A DNA stretch of 64,000 nt from Streptomyces sp. RB17. Lineage in GTDB: Bacteria > Actinomycetota > Actinomycetes > Streptomycetales > Streptomycetaceae. Under the pieces are notes generated by a model, which was given only the letters and a program-made list of their open reading frames with translations, did no database searches and was not told the origin of the DNA. The position numbers and the translations under genes are program-made. How positions within the stretch are numbered: position 1 is the first letter of the stretch; each line of letters begins with the position of its first letter. Location: the NCBI RefSeq assembly GCF_009604455.1, contig NZ_WEGL01000003.1:825674-889673 (forward strand), read 5' to 3'. Below, piece after piece: positions 58,398 through 64,000 of this stretch.

Positions 58398-58496
58398 TTA
58401 CTTCTTGTTGCGACGCTGAACGCGCGTGCGCTTGAGCAGCTTGCGGTGCTTCTTCTTGGCCATCCGCTTGCGCCGCTTCTTGATAACAGAGCCCAC
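58398..58496 (-). CDS. Ribosomal protein bS22 (AURKAIP1/COX24 domain)
   Basis: A 32-residue, extremely basic peptide, VGSVIKKRRKRMAKKKHRKL then LKRTRVQRRNKK. It starts at GTG 58496 behind GAGGG. It matches the actinobacterial bS22 subunit, known from mycobacterial ribosome structures, which lies at the 30S decoding region. It is too short for ordinary gene finders and is frequently missed. It is followed by its own hairpin terminator. Confidence 0.93.
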   Translation of the reverse strand: MGSVIKKRRKRMAKKKHRKLLKRTRVQRRNKK

Positions 58497-58643
58497 GACT
58501 ACCCTCGCTCACTTCTCATCACTCGGTTGTTTGGGCGCCATGGGCCCACACGACCTACGAGGGGCTAGCCTACCCAACCGAGCGCTGAGGTCGTAATCGA
58601 GGGGGGCACCCCGGGTCACCCGGCGGTCACCGCGGGGTCGCCG

Positions 58644-58856
58644 TCAGACCGTCTCCACCCCCACATAGCTGTCACGGAGGTACTCGTGTACCGCTTGCTC
58701 CGGGACACGGAACGACCGCCCGACCCGGATCGCGGGCAGATGACCGCTGTGCACCAGGCGGTACACGGTCATCTTCGACACTCGCATCACCGAGGCGACC
58801 TCCGCCACGGTAAGGAACACGACCTCGTTCAGAGGCCTCTCGTCAGCTGCAGCCAT
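58644..58856 (-). CDS. bdtA: BldC/MerR-like DNA-binding protein (BdtA-like)
   Basis: A 70-residue protein from ATG 58856. A MerR-type helix-turn-helix domain of the excisionase kind fills it: FLTVAEVASVMRVSKMTVYR (about 15-34) and GHLPAIRVGRSFRVPEQAVH. In S. coelicolor the gene next to bS22 in this region is bdtA, a direct BldD target; the gene name is from memory. A BldD-like double half-site lies just upstream of the start. The longer frame to 58937 has no ribosome site. Confidence 0.8.
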   Translation of the reverse strand: MAAADERPLNEVVFLTVAEVASVMRVSKMTVYRLVHSGHLPAIRVGRSFRVPEQAVHEYLRDSYVGVETV

Positions 58857-58903
58857 GACACACCTGAACCTTCCGCACTCGACGGCCCCCGGCTTCCCCT
58901 TCC

Positions 58904-58931
58904 GGTGACTCTTCGTCGTTGCGTGCTCACT
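58904..58931 (-). promoter_or_regulatory. Candidate BldD operator upstream of bdtA
   Basis: On the minus strand AGTGA (58931-58927) and TCACC (58908-58904) are separated by 18 bases, matching the BldD half-site pattern AGTgA-Nm-TCACc. A TACATT -10-like element lies just upstream (58941-58936). BldD would therefore cover the transcription start. Confidence 0.55.
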
Positions 58932-58985
58932 CCCCAATGTAGGGGCGGGTGATGCAAGTGGGGAAGAGGTGCACCCATCGCAGGC

Positions 58986-59801
58986 CTACTGTGACAGACA
59001 CGCTCGTTTGAGTACGTAGCGGATGAGCGGCCGGTAGTACTCAGACCGCACGCCGTCATCAACCGGAACGACGGCGGACACGCGCCCCTCCGCCTCCCCC
59101 ACGAACAGTGCCGGATCGTCGGTGTCAGCGAGCCCGATGGCCTCGAACCCCAGCTGACCAGCACCGCAGACCCACCCGTGATCCCCGACGACCAACTCGG
59201 GCAACGGCCCTCCGCCCTCCGCCGCGGCCTCCAGCACGACCCGAACCGGCAGCGGTGAATGACTGTGCACGCCCGGCTCACAACCGGGGCGCCCGGCGTC
59301 GATTTCCCGCACCAACCCAACGCGCCGTGCGTAGCCGAGGTGATACGTACGTAGACCGAACCGGGTCAATATGTCGACACAGTGACCCTGCGCGGGGGTG
59401 AGCACGTCACACCCCGCCGCCGAGAGCGCGTCCGCCAAGCCGGCGTAGAACCCGAGCAGCCGCTGCGGATGCCCGGTCCCGAACAACACGGGCGCGCCGC
59501 GCCCGGCCACCTCCCGGATCCGGCCCGCGAAGGCATCCAGCGCGGCCAGCGTCCGCTCCGGATCGATCACATCCGGCCCCGAAGTGTGCCGAGGATCGCC
59601 CGAAACACCGCACTTCTCCGCCATCAGCTCAAGCAATTCCGGCTGTCCCCAGGCTCCTTCGGGATCAATCCCGATCAGCACTCGCGGATCCCGGGCCGCG
59701 AACAGCCGATAACTCCGCAGACTCTCCTCCCGAGAGGTCCCCACCTCCCCGGCAAGCCGAGCAGCCAGCAGATGCGCACGCAGAGCTCCGCTGGTCGACA
59801 T
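58986..59801 (-). CDS. Conserved actinobacterial protein, phosphatase-like
   Basis: 271 residues, soluble, no signal peptide. Distinct segments are VLFGTGHPQRLLGFYAGLAD (about 103-122), YHLGYARRVGLVREIDAG and LVVGDHGWVCGAGQLGFEAI (about 204-223). Homologues are usually annotated phosphatase, but I cannot name a catalytic motif beyond the repeated Gly-Asp-His and Gly-His patterns. It lies upstream of bdtA in the same direction, separated by a promoter. Function unproven. Confidence 0.75.
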   Translation of the reverse strand: MSTSGALRAHLLAARLAGEVGTSREESLRSYRLFAARDPRVLIGIDPEGAWGQPELLELMAEKCGVSGDPRHTSGPDVIDPERTLAALDAFAGRIREVAGRGAPVLFGTGHPQRLLGFYAGLADALSAAGCDVLTPAQGHCVDILTRFGLRTYHLGYARRVGLVREIDAGRPGCEPGVHSHSPLPVRVVLEAAAEGGGPLPELVVGDHGWVCGAGQLGFEAIGLADTDDPALFVGEAEGRVSAVVPVDDGVRSEYYRPLIRYVLKRACLSQ

Positions 59802-59945
59802 GGGTGCGATGGTGACGCATCGGAGACGGGGAGGGGCCGGAATCCGGAGAAATGCGCACGGTTGGCGTAAACAACTGCGGTGCCCTGCCGCTCGGCGGGG
59901 GCCACGCGCACATGCGTCTCCTGCTCCCCCAGCCCTCTGGTTGGT

Positions 59946-61118
59946 TCAGGGCAGCAAGCCCCGCAGCGGGAACACCGCCCGCCGAGTGGCCCGTACCGCC
60001 TGATCCAGCCGATCCGCGGGGTCGTAACCCGACTCCCACGAAGCCCAGTTCACCGGCCACCGCCCATCCGTCATCCGCTGCGGCCCCAACTGCCGGGTCC
60101 GAGCGAACACCTCCTGACGCCACCCGTCGGGAATCACCGTCTCCGGCGCCACCGGCCTCCCCGCCGCGATCCCCACCAGATGCGTCCACGACCGCGGCAC
60201 GACCTCGACCACCGCGTACCCACCGCCCCCCAGCGCGACCCACTTCCCCCCGGCGTACTCATGCGCCAGCTCATGACACGCCACCTGCACGGCCCGCTGC
60301 GCGTCCAGCGACACCGCGAGATGCGCCAGCGGATCCTCGAAGTGCGTGTCCGCCCCGTGCTGCGACACGAGCACCTGCGGCCCGAACTCCGCCAGCAACT
60401 CCGGCACCACCGCGTGAAACGCCCGCAGCCACCCCGCGTCCCCGGTCCCCGCCGGCAGGGCGACATTCACGGCCGCCCCCTCACCGGCCCCGGCGCCCGT
60501 CTCCTCCGGCCACCCGGTCTGCGGGAACAAGGTACGGGGATGCTCGTGCAGCGAGATCGTCAGCACCCGCGGGTCCTCCCAGAACGCCGCCTGCACCCCG
60601 TCCCCGTGATGCACGTCGACATCCACGTACGCGACCCGCTCGGCCCCCAGTTCCAGCAGCCGGGCGATGGCCAGCGAGGCGTCGTTGTACACGCAGAACC
60701 CCGACGCGCCCCCGGGCATCGCGTGATGCAGCCCGCCCGCGAAGTTCACGGCGTGATCGGCATCCCCCCGCCACACCGCCTCCGCCGCCCCCACCGACTG
60801 CCCGGCGATCAACGCGGACACCTCGTGCATCCGCGCGAACGCCGGATCATCGAGAGTCCCCAGCCCGTACGACCCATCGGCCCCCGACGGATCGGCCGAC
60901 GCGGCCTTCACGGCGTCGATGTAGTCCTGCCGGTGGACCAGCCGCAGCGTCGACTCCCCGGCCGGCTTCGCCGCGACGACCTCCATCTCCCGGTCGAGCC
61001 CGAAGGCGCCCACCAGTTTCCGGGTCAGTGCCAGCCGGACCGGATCCATCGGATGGTCCGGGCCGAAGTCATAGCCCGTTACTGCCTCGTCCCACATCAG
61101 CTGTGCGCGGCCGCTCAT
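59946..61118 (-). CDS. acuC: AcuC/class I histone-deacetylase-fold amidohydrolase
   Basis: 390 residues from ATG 61118. The HDAC fold shows the His pair in NFAGGLHHAMPGGASGFCVY (about 126-145), the metal ligands in YVDVDVHHGDGVQAAFWEDP (about 164-183) and GADTHFEDP (about 256). Enzymes of this family deacetylate proteins, among them acetyl-CoA synthetase in AcuC's case, or small amines. The start overlaps the end of the upstream MFS gene by 50 bases, so the two probably form one transcript. Confidence 0.93.
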   Translation of the reverse strand: MSGRAQLMWDEAVTGYDFGPDHPMDPVRLALTRKLVGAFGLDREMEVVAAKPAGESTLRLVHRQDYIDAVKAASADPSGADGSYGLGTLDDPAFARMHEVSALIAGQSVGAAEAVWRGDADHAVNFAGGLHHAMPGGASGFCVYNDASLAIARLLELGAERVAYVDVDVHHGDGVQAAFWEDPRVLTISLHEHPRTLFPQTGWPEETGAGAGEGAAVNVALPAGTGDAGWLRAFHAVVPELLAEFGPQVLVSQHGADTHFEDPLAHLAVSLDAQRAVQVACHELAHEYAGGKWVALGGGGYAVVEVVPRSWTHLVGIAAGRPVAPETVIPDGWRQEVFARTRQLGPQRMTDGRWPVNWASWESGYDPADRLDQAVRATRRAVFPLRGLLP

Positions 61119-62283
61119 GACCGCCACCGTATCGGTCCGGTTGAGCGGCGAACGATCTGGCGTACACCAACGTCACCAGTACCAACACCATCGGCACGAG
61201 CATGGCCCCCCGATAGCTCCAGGCATCGCCCAGCGCCCCCACCAACGGCGAACCGACCAGAAAACCCACGTAATTGAAAATATTCAGACGCGCGACAGCA
61301 GCATCCGAAGCCCCGGGAAACAGCCGCCCCGCCGCCGCGAACGTCTGCGGCACCAGCACGCACAGTCCCAGACCCAACAGCGTGAACCCGAGCATCCCGA
61401 CCCAGGCCCCGGGCGCCGAGGCCACCACCGCGAACCCCGCGGCCGCCACCAGCGTCCCGAGCCGTACGACCGCCACGGCCCCAAACCGCCGCACCCCGAA
61501 GTCCCCGATGGCCCGCCCCAGCAGCGTGGTCACCATGTACACGTTGTACGGCACCGTCGCCAGCTGCTCCGAGCTGCCCAGCACGTCCTTCAGATACTTC
61601 GCGCTCCAGTTGGAGACGGTCGAGTCACCGATGTAGGCGAAGGTCATCACCAGACACAGCGGCAGCAGCAGCTTGAACACGACGCCCCCGCCCTCGCCGC
61701 CCTGCCGTTCCTCCAGGGGCGCCGGATCCCCGTCGACGTACCACCGGCTCCCCACGAGCGTCGCCGGCAACAGCACGGCCACCACCGGCAGGTACGACAC
61801 CCACAGCGCGAGATGCCAGTGCGCCCCGACCCACGCCAGCGAGGCACCCAGGATGCCGCCCAGACTGTACGCGGCATGGAAACTGAGCATGATGCTGCGC
61901 CCGTACGACCGCTGCAGGCTCACCCCGAGCATGTTCATGGAGGCGTCAAGCGCGCCCACGGCCAGCCCGAACGCGCCCAGCGCCACCGCCAGTTCCGCGA
62001 TGTCCCCACCCGCCCCGGCGCCGAGCAGCGCCAGCAGCACGACCGGCTGGGACCACCGCAGAAGCCGGCTGGGCCGTATTCGCTTCACCAGCTGCTCGGT
62101 GGTCACGCTGCCGACACCGGCGAGGATCGGCACGGCGGCCAGGAAGACCGGCAGCAGCGCGTCGGAGACGCCGTACCGGTCCTGGATGGCCGGGATCCGC
62201 GTCACCAGCAGGGCGAAGGTGGCGCCCTGGGCGAAGAAGCCGAACGCCAGCGAGGCCCTACCGCGCCGCAGCACATCAGTCAT
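61069..62283 (-). CDS. MFS transporter (fucose-permease/YbjJ-like, 12 helices)
   Basis: 404 residues with about 12 hydrophobic helices. Markers are FFAQGATFALLVTRIPAIQD at helix 1, LDASMNMLGVSLQRSYGRSI near residue 110 and FHAAYSLGGILGASLAWVGA. The order matches the YbjJ/sugar-porter-like MFS branch. The substrate is unknown. The ATG at 62283 lacks a good ribosome site. A dyad CTACC-TGTG-GGTAG and an ATTCA/TGAAT repeat lie just upstream. The C-terminus is basic and overlaps acuC. Confidence 0.9.
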   Translation of the reverse strand: MTDVLRRGRASLAFGFFAQGATFALLVTRIPAIQDRYGVSDALLPVFLAAVPILAGVGSVTTEQLVKRIRPSRLLRWSQPVVLLALLGAGAGGDIAELAVALGAFGLAVGALDASMNMLGVSLQRSYGRSIMLSFHAAYSLGGILGASLAWVGAHWHLALWVSYLPVVAVLLPATLVGSRWYVDGDPAPLEERQGGEGGGVVFKLLLPLCLVMTFAYIGDSTVSNWSAKYLKDVLGSSEQLATVPYNVYMVTTLLGRAIGDFGVRRFGAVAVVRLGTLVAAAGFAVVASAPGAWVGMLGFTLLGLGLCVLVPQTFAAAGRLFPGASDAAVARLNIFNYVGFLVGSPLVGALGDAWSYRGAMLVPMVLVLVTLVYARSFAAQPDRYGGGHERPRTADVGRGSNGL

Positions 62284-62363
62284 GGCGGCGAGCGTAGGGC
62301 CCCGGGCTACCTGTGGGTAGATTCAACCAAAGGTGAATTTCCTTCAGCTTTGCTTTCGTCGCG

Positions 62364-63089
62364 TCAGGCGGCGACGGCCACTTCGGCCTTGCCGGCGTCG
62401 ACCTCGGCGGCCAGCAGCTTCTCCATGGGCTCGGCGGCCAGGCCCCCGCTGATCACGAACCCGAGCACCATCGCCCCGACGAGGAAGACGCTGCCCAGCC
62501 ACACCATCGTGTCCACGGGAATGGTGTACGCACCCACGACCCGGGCGACACACTCGGCGAGCAGCACCAGCCCCCAGACGACCGAGAACGCCTTCTCCTT
62601 GCGCCGGAAGGCCCCGGACCGGACCGACGCCCCGCACACGAGCCGCTCCCAGGCGGCCTCCTTGGCCGTGTCGCCCTTCACCAGGAACGGCTTCATACCC
62701 GCGGTCATCATCGGCCGGCCCAGCCAGACGGAGGCGAGGATCCCGAAAGCGATGACACTGCTGACCCCGCTGTCCTTGGCGAGCATCAGCCGCGGGTCAC
62801 CGGAGACGAAACTCAGCAGCAGGGAGACGACGTTGACGACCAGGATGAGGCTGGCCAGGGCGTTGGTCTTCCGCTCCTTCACCAGCCCCCACACGGTCCG
62901 CACCGCCGGGACCACACTGCTCCAGGCGAGCGCCGCGAACGTGCTCATCCCGAAGGCGTCCTTGAAGACGTAGTACGAGCCGAGCGGCACCGCCACGTCC
63001 AGGAGAAGCGGCTTGAAGTTGTCCAGCACGCTCGGGTTCTGCTTCTGCTGCTGCTCGGTCCGGCCCTGGGCCCCCGTGGTCTTCGTCAT
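62364..63089 (-). CDS. VC0807-family membrane protein
   Basis: 241 residues from ATG 63089 (MTKTTGAQGR). The typical start LDNFKPLLLDVAVPLGSYYV precedes six membrane helices. Conserved polar spots are GDPRLMLAKDSGVSS and VRSGAFRRKEKAFSVVWGLV. VC0807 proteins are polytopic membrane proteins without assigned function. It is separated by about 80 bases from the MFS gene on the same strand. Confidence 0.9.
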   Translation of the reverse strand: MTKTTGAQGRTEQQQKQNPSVLDNFKPLLLDVAVPLGSYYVFKDAFGMSTFAALAWSSVVPAVRTVWGLVKERKTNALASLILVVNVVSLLLSFVSGDPRLMLAKDSGVSSVIAFGILASVWLGRPMMTAGMKPFLVKGDTAKEAAWERLVCGASVRSGAFRRKEKAFSVVWGLVLLAECVARVVGAYTIPVDTMVWLGSVFLVGAMVLGFVISGGLAAEPMEKLLAAEVDAGKAEVAVAA

Positions 63090-63182
63090 GCCCTCAGCTT
63101 CTCCGCCGGCCGGGGTCCGCCAGTAGAAACGATCGTCCGGACGTCCGCATGACAATTGTCAGGCACCGGACGATGGCTTCCG

Positions 63183-63827
63183 TCAGACGAGCAGATCAGC
63201 CAACTCGCCCATGGAGGAGAAGAGTTGGTCGGCGCCCGCCAGCCTCGCCGCCGGCGTCATCGCGGTGAACCCGTAGACGGTCATCCCGGCCGCCACGCCC
63301 GCCTGCACGCCCAGCGGCGAGTCCTCCACGACCAGGCACCGATCCGGTGCCGCCCCCATGCGCTCCGCCGCGTACAGGAAGAGATCGGGCGCCGGCTTGC
63401 CCCGCCCCACGTCCTCGGAGCTGAAGATGCGCTCCTCCGGGAACCACCGGTCGAGCCCGGTCGTACGGTGCCCGACCCGTATCCGCGCATGACTCCCCGA
63501 GGAAGCCACGCAGTACGGCACCCCGTCCGCGGCCAGCTTCTCCAGTACCCCGGCCACGCCCGCCACCGGCTGCAACTCCCGCTCGAACGCGGCGAACACG
63601 CGCGCGTGGAAGACGTCATCGAAGTCGTCCGGCAGCCGCTGCCCCGTCCGCTCCAGCACGAGCTCATGGACCCGGTGCATCGCCGAGCCCATGTAGTCCC
63701 GGATGGAGTCCTCGTACGACGTCGGGTGCCCCAGCTCGGTCAGATAAGTGGCCAGATGCCGATTGGAAATGGGCTCGCTGTCGACGAGCACCCCGTCGTT
63801 GTCGAAGATGACAAGGTCATAGCGCAT
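63183..63827 (-). CDS. HAD-family phosphatase (beta-phosphoglucomutase-like)
   Basis: 214 residues from ATG 63827 (MRYDLVIFDNDGVLVDSEPI). HAD motif I is FDNDGVLVDSE (about residues 8-18), motif II VASSGSHAR, the conserved Lys/Pro in GRGKPAPDLFLYAAERMG, and motif IV VVEDSPLGVQAGVAAGMTVY. It is a subfamily IA phosphatase with a helical cap. The substrate is unknown. An ATG at 63839 is an alternative start. It follows the rrn terminator in the same direction. Confidence 0.92.
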   Translation of the reverse strand: MRYDLVIFDNDGVLVDSEPISNRHLATYLTELGHPTSYEDSIRDYMGSAMHRVHELVLERTGQRLPDDFDDVFHARVFAAFERELQPVAGVAGVLEKLAADGVPYCVASSGSHARIRVGHRTTGLDRWFPEERIFSSEDVGRGKPAPDLFLYAAERMGAAPDRCLVVEDSPLGVQAGVAAGMTVYGFTAMTPAARLAGADQLFSSMGELADLLV

Positions 63828-63845
63828 ACAGTCGAGCATAAACGC

Positions 63846-63878
63846 AGAAAGGCCCACGCCTGTGGCGTGGGCCTTTCT
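63846..63878 (-). terminator. rRNA operon terminator
   Basis: AGAAAGGCCCACGCC (63846-63860) pairs perfectly with GGCGTGGGCCTTTCT (63864-63878) around TGT. It lies about 10 bases past the 5S end and resembles the conserved Streptomyces rrn terminator. Confidence 0.93.
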
Positions 63879-63886
63879 CAAGAATT

Positions 63887-64000
63887 GTTCGGCGGTGTCC
63901 TACTCTCCCACAGGGTCCCCCCTGCAGTACCATCGGCGCTGTGAGGCTTAGCTTCCGGGTTCGGAATGTAACCGGGCGTTTCCCTCACGCTATGACCACC
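63887..64000 (-). rRNA. rrf: 5S ribosomal RNA (5' end just outside window)
   Basis: The minus strand reads GGTGGTCATAGCGTGAGGGA, then the conserved middle CCCGGTTACATTCCGAACCC and GAAGCTAAGCC, and ends in GTGGGAGAGTAGGACACCGC before CGAAC. This is the standard actinobacterial 5S sequence. About six 5' bases lie beyond the window. 23S and 16S genes are expected to the right, on the same strand. Confidence 0.97.

Overview
The window is chromosomal DNA of a Streptomyces or a close relative. It is very GC-rich, most genes have G or C in nearly every third codon position, GTG and TTG starts are common, and it carries several genes of the sporulation programme: bldN, its anti-sigma gene rsbN and a bdtA-like gene. 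It also carries the Rex-controlled heme operon known from Streptomyces coelicolor. A 5S rRNA gene on the minus strand closes the right edge, so a complete rrn operon probably continues beyond it.

Left part (1-17.7 kb): a mosaic of small regulator/target modules. These are a flotillin tail, an EamA exporter divergent from a LysR regulator, a helix-turn-helix regulator divergent from a 14-helix MFS pump, a metallo-hydrolase divergent from a CGNR regulator, a lysyl-phosphatidylglycerol-type membrane protein, an OmpR/MprB-like two-component system, a flavin monooxygenase/flavin reductase pair, and a quinone reductase divergent from an HxlR regulator. Most divergent promoters hold a clear inverted repeat, so likely operators can be read directly.

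Middle housekeeping part (17.7-31 kb): RtcB RNA ligase, two DUF3558 lipoproteins and a DUF2637 membrane protein, the divergent lysS (class I) and argS genes, a WYL regulator divergent from a VOC protein, and hemB.

Accessory island (about 31-45.5 kb): it lies between hemB and the rest of the heme genes. It holds a secreted phospholipase D-like protein, an unknown membrane protein, a helix-turn-helix/zinc-ribbon protein, an ATPase/XRE/DUF397 regulatory trio, and a five-gene minus-strand defence operon. In transcription order the operon is an Abi/HEPN protein, a helix-turn-helix N6-adenine methylase, hsdM, hsdS and hsdR. The genes abut or overlap. The first gene has a TTA codon at position 14, and the first target-recognition domain of HsdS is visibly AT-richer than its surroundings. 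This is the best candidate here for an under-described system: a type I restriction system with an extra methylase and a HEPN toxin-like protein, possibly tied to development through the bldA tRNA.

Right part (45.5-64 kb): the rex-hemA-hemC-hemD operon behind a near-perfect Rex operator, a glutaredoxin, a HAD hydrolase, pro-sigma BldN, RsbN behind a candidate sigma-BldN promoter, and a 0.7 kb higher-order minisatellite without a convincing gene. After these come an acyltransferase, an epimerase, the 32-residue ribosomal protein bS22, a bdtA-like regulator, an AcuC-type deacetylase, an MFS transporter, a VC0807-family protein, a HAD phosphatase and 5S rRNA. Convergent genes are separated throughout by strong hairpin terminators.
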